Positions 1 through 5,422 of a DNA stretch of 5,466 nt are shown here, piece by piece. The translations under genes were made by a program, and so were the position numbers. Under the pieces are notes generated by a model. The model was not told the origin of the DNA and searched no databases. It worked only from the letters and a program-made list of their open reading frames with translations. This DNA comes from Anaerolineae bacterium (GTDB lineage Bacteria; Chloroflexota; Anaerolineae; Anaerolineales; Villigracilaceae), in contig DNDO01000123.1 of assembly GCA_003484265.1 (NCBI GenBank), positions 1 through 5,466 of the forward strand, in the 5' to 3' direction. How positions within the stretch are numbered: position 1 is the first letter of the stretch; each line of letters starts with the position of its first letter.

Positions 1-881
1 ACAATTTTTGTGCTCAAAAAATACGCGAACGTCATCTTGAAGGTGCTGATATCTCATCTTTGCGGGCGGTTATAAATTGCTCGGAACCTGTCCGTTGGGA
101 GAGCCATCAGGCGTTTTATGAGAAGTTCAAGGATTATGGACTTAAATTAGAAGCGCTGCAAACTTCCTACGCGATGGCAGAGAATGTTTTCAGCGTGACG
201 CAAAGCCCGTTGGGGAGCAAACCAGTTGTCGATGAAATTGACCGGGAAGCATTTATCCTGGAGCGTGTTGCAAAGAGTCCATTTGATGAGAGACCATCCA
301 TTAAGATGATGTCGTCCGGTTATCCGCTTGATAATGTGGAAATTCGAATAATGGATGAAGATGACAATGTTGTTGACGAACGGGTAATCGGCGAGATCGT
401 TTTACAAGGCAATAGCATGTTGACTGGTTATTACAATCGCGATGACTTGACCGAGCAAGCCTTTACCAGCGGCTGGTTTCGGACGGGTGATTACGGATAT
501 ATGGTGGGTAAAGACATATTCGTAACTGGTCGCAAAAAAGATATGATCATTGTTGGCGGAAGGAATGTGTATCCACAAGATTTGGAAATGTTGACTTATG
601 AGGTGCCCGGTGTGCACGCTGGGCGGGCGGTTGCCTTCGGTATTTTTGATGAAAAGCAGGGAACAGAGGATGTTGTTATCATTGCGGAAATCGATTCGGA
701 TGATGCGGCAGAATGGCAAAAAACCGCAGACTCAATACGGTTGCATGTAACTAGGAATTCTGCAATCGCTTTACGATATGTCCGGGTGGTGGGTCCCAAT
801 TGGATCGTAAAAACATCCAGCGGAAAAACAGCCCGTCTAGCGAATAAGGAAAAATTTTTAGGAGAGTTGCTGGGGGAATGA
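1..881 (+). CDS. Acyl-activating AMP-forming synthetase, probably fatty acyl-AMP ligase (FAAL-like), 5'-truncated by window edge
   Basis: This is the C-terminal 292 residues of an adenylate-forming enzyme. The frame is open to the left edge (first full codon at 3) and stops with TGA at 879-881, so the ATP-binding P-loop motif lies outside. Visible ANL-superfamily motifs in order are NCSEPV (about 75), YAMAEN in the A5 position where YGxTE is usual (about 177), FRTGD (RTGD Asp codon at 489), the hinge and A8 region GRKKDMIIVGGRN followed by YPQDLE (about 528-587), and KTSSGK near the C-terminus, whose last Lys (codon 825-827) is the expected adenylation lysine. The YPQDLE form and the long segment between YAMAEN and the GYPL motif resemble fatty acyl-AMP ligases, which make acyl-adenylates and pass the chain to an acyl carrier protein. 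The family reaction is established knowledge; FAAL rather than acyl-CoA ligase is inference. No carrier-protein domain follows. The enzyme should be cytoplasmic. Confidence 0.85.
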   Translation, partial: NFCAQKIRERHLEGADISSLRAVINCSEPVRWESHQAFYEKFKDYGLKLEALQTSYAMAENVFSVTQSPLGSKPVVDEIDREAFILERVAKSPFDERPSIKMMSSGYPLDNVEIRIMDEDDNVVDERVIGEIVLQGNSMLTGYYNRDDLTEQAFTSGWFRTGDYGYMVGKDIFVTGRKKDMIIVGGRNVYPQDLEMLTYEVPGVHAGRAVAFGIFDEKQGTEDVVIIAEIDSDDAAEWQKTADSIRLHVTRNSAIALRYVRVVGPNWIVKTSSGKTARLANKEKFLGELLGE

Positions 882-901
882 TTTTCTTCGAGAAGCTTGT
901 A

Positions 902-943
902 CACGAATCAAAAAGGCGCAATGTTGCGCCTTTTTGATTCGTG
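902..943. terminator. Bidirectional factor-independent terminator between converging genes
   Basis: This is a perfect inverted repeat. The left arm at 902-921 pairs base for base with the right arm at 924-943, giving a possible 20-bp stem around TG (realistically a loop of about 6 nt). The GC-rich core GGCGCAA/TTGCGCC is flanked by AAAAA on one side and TTTTT on the other, so each strand reads a GC hairpin followed by a U-run. It starts 20 nt after the stop of the acyl-AMP ligase and ends 10 nt before the stop of the opposing S1 gene, as expected for a shared terminator. Confidence 0.93.
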
Positions 944-953
944 GGCTATTTAT

Positions 954-1718
954 TTATCCACCTGTTGGTAGACGTTTTTCCAATGTGCGGTTCAACAAGT
1001 CTTCCTGTTCCTGGGAAATAGCTGACTTGCTCTTTCGATGTTTATCAGCTCCTGAACGGTTCAAAGCTTCCTGCCATGCGATCTGCATCGCGGTCAATTC
1101 GGGTTCCTTGGGTTCGTCAGTTTGAAGGGCTTCCATCATTTCTTTACGGGAGCCACCGCCGCCTTTACCACTTCTCTTATTATCCCGTTTTGCCGGCTTG
1201 AATTCCTCAATCTCAGGTTCCAAGGCTTTAATGCTCAATTTAATCTGCTTCTTTTTACGGTTGACTTCCAGCACCTTGGCTTCGACTTCCTCGCCTTCCT
1301 TCACGACTTCGCCGGGAGTTTTTACATATCCATGGGTAAGTTCACTGACATGGATCATGCCGGGGCGTTCCGCGCCGATCTCCACAAATGCGCCGTAGGT
1401 TTCAAGACGGACGACCTTGCCTTTGACAACCATTTCCGGTTCGATCTCTTTCCATTCGAGTGCGAGGGGTTCGACCATTGTGAGTTCAATGCGGTCCTTC
1501 TTGACGCGGCGGACCCATGCTTCGACTTCCTGTCCCTCTTTTACAACGTCTTCGACCTTGTTGACTGCATCCTTGCTTAGTTGTGAAATATGAACCACCC
1601 CTGGCAAGGACTGCCCAAGATCGATCAATGCACCTGCGAGTGTGATTTTGACGACTTTGCCTGTGATCTTAGTTTTTGGTTCGAGTGTCGCTTGGGACAC
1701 TGGGTTTGTTGTTTCCAT
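954..1718 (-). CDS. Two-domain S1 RNA-binding protein
   Basis: A 254-residue protein with two tandem S1 (OB-fold) RNA-binding domains, about residues 15-83 and 95-165. Both show the S1 pattern: GKVVKITLAGALIDLG with PGVVHISQL in the first, GKVVRLETYGAFVEIG with PGMIHVSEL in the second, each followed by a VKEGxEVEA strand. The tail is basic and glycine-rich (NKRSGKGGGGSRK, about 180-192) and ends in a charged, probably helical segment containing MQIAWQEALNRSG. It resembles short S1 proteins that bind mRNA or ribosomes, not full ribosomal protein S1, which has four to six domains; the exact role is unknown. The start chosen is the ATG at 1718-1716, with AGGAG at 1729-1725 six bases upstream. 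A longer reading from 1772 has no Shine-Dalgarno and would cover the -10 and spacer of the promoter. It is convergent with the ligase gene and divergent from tRNA-Gln. No signal peptide; cytoplasmic. Confidence 0.9.
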   Translation of the reverse strand: METTNPVSQATLEPKTKITGKVVKITLAGALIDLGQSLPGVVHISQLSKDAVNKVEDVVKEGQEVEAWVRRVKKDRIELTMVEPLALEWKEIEPEMVVKGKVVRLETYGAFVEIGAERPGMIHVSELTHGYVKTPGEVVKEGEEVEAKVLEVNRKKKQIKLSIKALEPEIEEFKPAKRDNKRSGKGGGGSRKEMMEALQTDEPKEPELTAMQIAWQEALNRSGADKHRKSKSAISQEQEDLLNRTLEKRLPTGG

Positions 1719-1724
1719 AATTAA

Positions 1725-1729
1725 CTCCT
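1725..1729 (-). promoter_or_regulatory. Ribosome binding site deciding the S1-gene start
   Basis: AGGAG on the minus strand lies six bases upstream of the ATG at 1718-1716. No comparable site precedes the in-frame ATGs at 1772 and 1763, so this site favours the 254-residue form. Confidence 0.8.
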
Positions 1730-1754
1730 GCGTGTTTGATAATGCCGAAGGCTG

Positions 1755-1783
1755 ATTATACATGTTCGACATATATCAGTCAA
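1755..1783 (-). promoter_or_regulatory. Sigma70-type promoter of the S1-domain gene
   Basis: On the minus strand a -35 box TTGACT (1783-1778) is followed by exactly 17 bases and a consensus -10 box TATAAT (1760-1755). Initiation would fall near 1748, leaving a leader of roughly 30 nt before the ATG at 1718. The bases just upstream (about 1784-1812) are very A/T-rich, like an UP element, which suggests strong expression. This is one of the clearest non-coding signals in the window. Confidence 0.85.
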
Positions 1784-1863
1784 TGTAAAATTAGAATTTA
1801 ATAATGTTTTGATCAGGTCATGTAGGCATGTTGATGTCGAAAACAATCGAACCGAGCGCTATC

Positions 1864-1892
1864 TTGCCCACTCTTGAGTCGCGTGATACAAT
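1864..1892 (+). promoter_or_regulatory. Probable promoter of tRNA-Gln
   Basis: A -35-like TTGCCC (1864-1869) and a -10 TACAAT (1887-1892) are separated by 17 bases. The -10 is preceded by TGA (1884-1886), giving an extended -10 (TGn). Predicted initiation near 1899 would leave a short leader of about 15 nt before the mature tRNA 5' end at 1914. The -35 matches consensus at four of six positions, so the extended -10 carries most of the call. Confidence 0.55.
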
Positions 1893-1913
1893 ACCGCCCG
1901 CTGGTTATTTAAT

Positions 1914-1984
1914 TGGGGGCTCGTCTAATGGTAGGACGGCTGACTCTGGATCAGCTAGTAGAGGTTCGAATCCTTTGCCCCCAG
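1914..1984 (+). tRNA. tRNA-Gln (anticodon CUG)
   Basis: A 71-nt cloverleaf can be drawn completely. The acceptor stem is TGGGGGC (1914-1920) with GCCCCCA (1977-1983). The D arm is GTCT/GGAC around AATGGTA. The anticodon stem GCTGA/TCAGC closes the loop CTCTGGA, giving anticodon CTG at 1946-1948. The variable loop is 4 nt (TAGT). The T arm is AGAGG/CCTTT around TTCGAAT, with one G-T pair. The U1-A72 first pair and G73 discriminator (1984) are features of bacterial tRNA-Gln and support the glutamine assignment along with the anticodon, which reads CAG. The 3' CCA is not encoded, since CAA follows G73, so it must be added by CCA nucleotidyltransferase. It stands alone between its own probable promoter and terminator. 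Confidence 0.95.
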
Positions 1985-1990
1985 CAATGC

Positions 1991-2020
1991 AGAAAAAGAC
2001 TCCCTGCGGAGTCTTTTTCT
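1991..2020 (+). terminator. Factor-independent terminator of tRNA-Gln
   Basis: A perfect 13-bp stem (1991-2003 with 2008-2020) closes a CTGC loop. The GC part is GACTCC/GGAGTC and TTTTT follows at 2014-2018. It begins 6 nt after the tRNA, ending its transcript. The A-run on the left arm could let it act on the other strand as well. Confidence 0.9.
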
Positions 2021-2063
2021 ATTGGTTTCTTTTTGCTTTGATCAGCTCAATATTTAATGAAAA

Positions 2064-2091
2064 TTGTCTTTGTCCTAATATGTGATGTAAT
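2064..2091 (+). promoter_or_regulatory. Candidate promoter for the beta-glucosidase gene
   Basis: A -35-like TTGTCT (2064-2069), a 16-bp spacer and a -10 TGTAAT (2086-2091) preceded by TGA (2083-2085, extended -10). If used, the transcript would start near 2098 and carry a leader of roughly 180 nt before the start codon at 2280. I see no better candidate closer to the gene, but the call is tentative. Confidence 0.35.
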
Positions 2092-2193
2092 GCAGAATCA
2101 TGCGTGATGGACGTTTGTGTCGAGTGGGGGAGACTGGGTGCTTCCTTGATGACAAAGCGTTGAGATTCGGGTAAACACGACCAAATCTAGCAG

Positions 2194-2218
2194 GTTTCAT
2201 GGGAAAATACCCAGAAAC
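2194..2218 (+). repeat. Imperfect inverted repeat (hairpin or operator candidate) in the glucosidase leader
   Basis: GTTTC (2194-2198) pairs with GAAAC (2214-2218) and TGGG (2200-2203) pairs with CCCA (2210-2213) around AAAATA, with A2199 as a single bulge. That gives nine base pairs. It lies 61 nt upstream of the start codon. No U-run follows, so it is not a terminator. It could be an RNA hairpin in the leader or a binding site for a sugar-responsive repressor; the sequence alone cannot decide. Confidence 0.45.
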
Positions 2219-2268
2219 ATTGGAGCGCGCGCGAGATATTAATAAGCGATTATTTTGTCTAAATGAAT

Positions 2269-2273
2269 GGAGG
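2269..2273 (+). promoter_or_regulatory. Ribosome binding site deciding the glucosidase start
   Basis: GGAGG sits six bases before ATG 2280. This, together with the family N-terminus MANKIIFPENFFWG, fixes the start there rather than at the upstream in-frame ATG at 2199. Confidence 0.85.
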
Positions 2274-2279
2274 ATCAAA

Positions 2280-3641
2280 ATGGCAAACAAAATCATCTTC
2301 CCTGAAAATTTTTTCTGGGGTGCGGCTACAGCCTCGTACCAGATCGAAGGCGCATGGGACAAACACGGGAAGGGCGAATCGACGTGGGATCGTTTTACAC
2401 ACACACAAGGCAACATCAAGAATAATGATACTGGCGATGTGGCGGACGATCACTACCGCCTCTGGAAAAAAGATATCGCATTGATGAAGCGACTTGGGTT
2501 GAAGTCCTATCGCTTCTCGATTTCGTGGCCGAGAATTTTGCCTGCTGGTCGAGGCGAAGTCAATAAAAAAGGGTTGGACTTCTACAGCAAACTCGTGGAT
2601 GCCTTGCTGGATGCAGGTATTATTCCATTCGCAACTCTCTATCACTGGGATCTCCCTCAAACACTGGAGGATGAGGGAGGCTGGGTTGTCCGTTCCACGG
2701 CTGAGGCATTCGCTGATTATGCCAATGTCGTTTCGCGTGCATTGGGAGACCGCGTCAAGAATTGGATCACTCAAAACGAACCTGCCGTCGTTGCCTGGCT
2801 GGGATACGAAATGGGTGTTCATGCGCCGGGCTTGAAGGATCACCCAAAAGCGATGCGAGCTGCGCACAATTTGTTGTTGTCGCACGGCATGGCTGTACCC
2901 ATCATAAAACGTAACAGCGGAAATGCAGAAGTCGGTATCACGCTAAACATTGGCTGGAAGGTTCCAGCGTCTATTTCGAAGTTAGACCGAGATTTGGCTC
3001 AAAAAGATGACGGAAAATGGTTCCGCTGGTTCGTTGATCCTGTTTACGGGCGCGGATATCCATCCGATATGGTTGAACACTTTACCAAATTAGGGGCGCT
3101 TCCAGGCGGCTTGGATTTTGTGAAGGAATCTGACATGGACGCCATAGCTGCTCCCATAGATTTTATTGGTATAAATTACTATAATCGCATCGTGCATCGC
3201 TCGAACGATACTGACAATGAACCTCAGCTTGTATTTCCAAAACCCAGGACACCCGAAAATTGGACGGAGATGGAATGGGAGAACTACCCGGAAGGACTGA
3301 CCGGTGTTCTTGCGCGTGTATACTTCAATTACAATCCATTCAAGATTTACATTACCGAGAACGGTGCAAGTTACTCCACGCCGCCCGATGAAAAAGGCAA
3401 TGTGCCTGACGAACTCCGCACAAATTATTTACGAACTCATTTAGCCGCCGCACATCGCGCCATTCAAGCAGGAGTGCCCTTAGCAGGGTACTTTGTCTGG
3501 TCGTTACTCGATAATTTTGAATGGTCTTTTGGATACGGCCAGCGTTTCGGTATCATCTGGGTCGATTACAAAACCCAAAAGCGCACATTGAAAGATAGCG
3601 CAAAATGGTATAAATCCGTAATCAAGAAGAATGGGTTTTAA
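2280..3641 (+). CDS. Family 1 glycoside hydrolase, probably beta-glucosidase
   Basis: A complete 453-residue GH1 enzyme, the usual length for the family. It hydrolyses beta-linked glucosides or galactosides such as cellobiose by a retaining mechanism in a TIM barrel. The GH1 N-terminal signature FFWGAATASYQIEGA (11-25) supplies the sugar-binding Gln21; YHWDLPQ holds His122. The acid/base is Glu167 in TQNEP and the nucleophile is Glu360 in ITENG. Trp407 and the Glu414-Trp415 pair in DNFEW complete the -1 subsite. TQNEP replaces the commoner TFNEP or TLNEP. The start is ATG 2280, with GGAGG at 2269-2273 six bases upstream. An in-frame ATG at 2199 would add 27 residues unlike the family and lies in the leader hairpin. 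There is no signal peptide, so it is cytoplasmic and probably acts on imported oligosaccharides. Exact substrate is unknown; 6-phospho-glycosidase activity is less likely but not excluded. No transporter or regulator gene is adjacent and no clear terminator follows. Confidence 0.93.
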   Translation: MANKIIFPENFFWGAATASYQIEGAWDKHGKGESTWDRFTHTQGNIKNNDTGDVADDHYRLWKKDIALMKRLGLKSYRFSISWPRILPAGRGEVNKKGLDFYSKLVDALLDAGIIPFATLYHWDLPQTLEDEGGWVVRSTAEAFADYANVVSRALGDRVKNWITQNEPAVVAWLGYEMGVHAPGLKDHPKAMRAAHNLLLSHGMAVPIIKRNSGNAEVGITLNIGWKVPASISKLDRDLAQKDDGKWFRWFVDPVYGRGYPSDMVEHFTKLGALPGGLDFVKESDMDAIAAPIDFIGINYYNRIVHRSNDTDNEPQLVFPKPRTPENWTEMEWENYPEGLTGVLARVYFNYNPFKIYITENGASYSTPPDEKGNVPDELRTNYLRTHLAAAHRAIQAGVPLAGYFVWSLLDNFEWSFGYGQRFGIIWVDYKTQKRTLKDSAKWYKSVIKKNGF

Positions 3642-3835
3642 CGATCCTTTAATAAATCGAATCCATCAATCAATAACAAACTTCCGTATACCGTGAATCT
3701 GTCGTACGAACATACAGACGGATAGTACTTTCGTTAGATAAAGAGAAGAAAAATATTATTACAGAACCCATTTCGCGAAACTATCCCGAGTTCAAAGGGT
3801 TACACATTTAATAGAATTGAGCATAAGGAGTATCA
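3642..3835. other. 194-bp intergenic stretch, no gene seen
   Basis: Between the glucosidase and the condensing enzyme I see no ORF with coding character, no tRNA and no U-run terminator. It holds two short perfect palindromes, TCGTACGA (3702-3709) and TTTCGCGAAA (3771-3780), and a weak TATTAT (3754-3759) without a good -35. The promoter of the downstream gene could not be placed with confidence, so either it lies here in diverged form or the gene is read through from upstream. Confidence 0.5.
3825..3830 (+). promoter_or_regulatory. Ribosome binding site of the KAS III-like gene
   Basis: AAGGAG lies five bases upstream of ATG 3836 and is the best Shine-Dalgarno match near the start of the condensing enzyme. 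Confidence 0.8.
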
Positions 3836-5098
3836 ATGACTACAGAAAATATCGCCCACCAAAAAAATTCCTTTTATGACCGCCCTGATGTAGAGATGGG
3901 AAGCATCTCTGTTGCGGGAGGTATCCCTTTTGGTATTGAGCGAGTAACTAATTCCTCCGTAGGAATAGGTGGCGTTTATGGAAGTTGGGGAGCAAGTTAC
4001 AACAATGAGACTTTGCCGGCATTTCTCGAACAACGACTGGGACGCCCGCTTCTTACAAACGAAAGACTGAATCTGTCTGAGTTGGGTTTCCTCAACCGTC
4101 AGCATGTCCCTCTCGACCTGACTCCGGAAGAGCATATGGTGCTGGAAGTCGAGGTTGGAAGGAAATTTCTTGTTGAAGCCATGAAAGCCTGTAACTGGGA
4201 ACCCTCAGAAGTGGATGCGGTTTTGATCGGCATGAGCGCACCTGTTTCGGAAGATTATCTCGACCAGGTTACAAAAGCAGCAGGCATACCAGAGAAGGCT
4301 TTGAAGGTTGCCATCCATAAGGCGTGTGACGGCTCCACTAGCAGTTTGCATCTTGCACTGAACCCGGAGCTTCCCGAGAATTTACAGTTGGATAGTAACA
4401 TCGCTGACTCTTTATATGGCAAGAAAGTGCTTGTAGGCGGTATAGAAGGATTAAGCCGTTTTGTAAGTTCTTCGCATGACGCAAATGCCCTCCAGTTGTT
4501 TGGAAATGCTGCTGGTGTGATCGGGGTCATTCCTGGCACGACGATGAAATTCCTGGCTGGCAGATCGCGTGAGGTATTCGACGATGGTGGAGTTTTGCAA
4601 GTAGCGATGTATTACCCGCATTCTCCCCAGAAGGTCAACGGCGAATACAATGTGGATGTGACCAAACCTCTGGCGAATAATATCCGTGTGGCTGGATTGA
4701 TGCACGAGCCGTCTGATGGTTCGTCCATTACGATGGCGGGTCCGATGGGAATGGTGAAATTATTCGTTCGGACAGGCGTCCAGGTGGTGCGAGATGTTTA
4801 CGGCGCATATCAGGCTAAATTGACCGACCTGGGAATTGTGGGTAAATCGCTTGCAGTAGCGATCGTCCACCACGCGAATTTCAAGATCAACAAGTTGAAA
4901 GAAAAGCATTTGCAGGGCGAAGGGATCATCCTCCCTATGCCCTGGCTGTTGAGCGATTTTGGCAACGTCAGCGCTGCTTCGAATATGATCGCATTCCTGC
5001 GTGAGCTTCCCAAGATGAAACCTTTAGACCACATCCTGATCGATGGATTTGGTGCAGGCACATATTACGATGCGCTGGCGGTGGAGCTCGGAGGATAA
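3836..5098 (+). CDS. KAS III-like (FabH-type) condensing enzyme, thiolase fold
   Basis: A 420-residue thiolase-superfamily enzyme related to 3-oxoacyl-ACP synthase III, which joins an acyl-CoA starter to malonyl-ACP by decarboxylative condensation. The triad can be read: Cys164 in IHKACDGS, His345 in VHHANFKINK (FabH HQAN motif) and Asn377 in FGNVSAAS (FabH GNTSAAS motif). GFGAGTYYDAL near the C-terminus matches the last glycine-rich strand. It is about 100 residues longer than typical FabH (about 320): the N-terminus is extended and Cys-to-His spacing is 181 residues against about 132 in E. coli FabH. The usual FGDGAGA loop reads FGNAAGV (222-228). These features suggest a specialised branch (starter selection, lipid or secondary-metabolite assembly, or acyl transfer) more than housekeeping FabH; that is inference. 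Start ATG 3836 follows AAGGAG at 3825-3830. It appears monocistronic, ending in a strong terminator. Cytoplasmic, no signal peptide. Confidence 0.85.
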   Translation: MTTENIAHQKNSFYDRPDVEMGSISVAGGIPFGIERVTNSSVGIGGVYGSWGASYNNETLPAFLEQRLGRPLLTNERLNLSELGFLNRQHVPLDLTPEEHMVLEVEVGRKFLVEAMKACNWEPSEVDAVLIGMSAPVSEDYLDQVTKAAGIPEKALKVAIHKACDGSTSSLHLALNPELPENLQLDSNIADSLYGKKVLVGGIEGLSRFVSSSHDANALQLFGNAAGVIGVIPGTTMKFLAGRSREVFDDGGVLQVAMYYPHSPQKVNGEYNVDVTKPLANNIRVAGLMHEPSDGSSITMAGPMGMVKLFVRTGVQVVRDVYGAYQAKLTDLGIVGKSLAVAIVHHANFKINKLKEKHLQGEGIILPMPWLLSDFGNVSAASNMIAFLRELPKMKPLDHILIDGFGAGTYYDALAVELGG

Positions 5099-5135
5099 CG
5101 TCGGTAATACATAACCGAATCAGTCCATCGTCAAG

Positions 5136-5182
5136 AAAAAATCGGACCGTCTATCCATCTGGTGGATATGACGGTCTTTTTT
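5136..5182 (+). terminator. Factor-independent terminator of the KAS III-like gene
   Basis: GACCGTC (5145-5151) pairs with GACGGTC (5170-5176) and TATCCA (5152-5157) pairs with TGGATA (5163-5168), making a 13-bp stem with one bulged T (5169) and a TCTGG loop. TTTTTT follows at 5177-5182 and an A-run (5136-5141) precedes it. The stem begins 46 nt after the stop codon at 5096-5098. Confidence 0.92.
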
Positions 5183-5252
5183 GTAACCTCTGTTTAAGTT
5201 TATCGTCCTGATATAGAAACCATTTATTTCAGCGAAGGCGAGAGGCCGTCGG

Positions 5253-5399
5253 ATGTATCGAACGAACAAAAACTGGGCAATTATTCGGCTGCTGTTGCAG
5301 TTAAAATATTATGATGAGGAATACCCAAACAGATTATATTCGATGCGCCGTTCTTACTTCGTTGATTTGCTGCTCAGGGTCCTATTATTTTTCGATTAG
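5253..5399 (+). CDS. Possible small protein of 48 residues, function unknown
   Basis: An ATG at 5253 opens a frame to TAG at 5397-5399 that encodes 48 residues. The product is basic at first (MYRTNKNW), then IIRLLLQLKYYDEEYPNRLY, then SMRRSYFVDLLLRVLLFFD. The pattern of an aliphatic helix, a YP-R-L turn and an RR-x-(Y/F)F helix looks more protein-like than chance translation; it reminds me of N-terminal segments of uncharacterised Chloroflexota proteins, which is recall and not a database result. A GAGAGG stretch 7 bases upstream could serve as ribosome binding site, and TGATATAGA (5209-5217) could be an extended -10, but no -35 is evident. It sits between the terminator ending at 5182 and the hairpin at 5423, 24 nt after its stop, as a small transcription unit would. 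It may instead be a degraded remnant of a longer gene or chance. Confidence 0.35.
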   Translation: MYRTNKNWAIIRLLLQLKYYDEEYPNRLYSMRRSYFVDLLLRVLLFFD

Positions 5400-5422
5400 A
5401 TATTATTGAAATAATTCTTGGT

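Noticed and set aside
402..904. Minus-strand frames across the acyl-AMP ligase
   Set aside because: They overlap conserved adenylation motifs on the other strand and one reads through the terminator region; no domain is visible.
1122..1580. A plus-strand 152-codon frame rich in Phe and Asp
   Set aside because: It is the antisense of the two S1 domains; composition is artefactual and no ribosome binding site was noted.
1914..2020. tRNA 3' end as an integration (att) site
   Set aside because: No integrase gene, no direct repeat of the tRNA 3' end and no compositional break were seen in the window.
1828..2085. An 85-codon plus-strand frame
   Set aside because: It runs straight through tRNA-Gln and its terminator. 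Its GGSSNGRTADSGSASRGSNP stretch is the typical artefact of translating a tRNA gene.
2225..2233. GCGCGCGCG run upstream of the glucosidase
   Set aside because: An alternating purine-pyrimidine run of nine bases is too short to support a Z-DNA or regulatory claim.
2199..2279. A 27-residue N-terminal extension of the glucosidase from ATG 2199
   Set aside because: The extension does not look like GH1, its ATG lies in the leader hairpin with no Shine-Dalgarno, and ATG 2280 has GGAGG at good spacing and matches the family N-terminus.
2075..2885. Long minus-strand frames opposite the glucosidase start
   Set aside because: They are antisense shadows of the clearly coding GH1 frame, with Cys/His/Arg-rich sequence and no recognisable domain.
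3674..3730. Possible terminator after the glucosidase (CTGT/ACAG and CCG/CGG pairing around 3690-3720)
   Set aside because: The stem is short and interrupted by a bulge, and no U-run follows, so it is not a credible factor-independent terminator.
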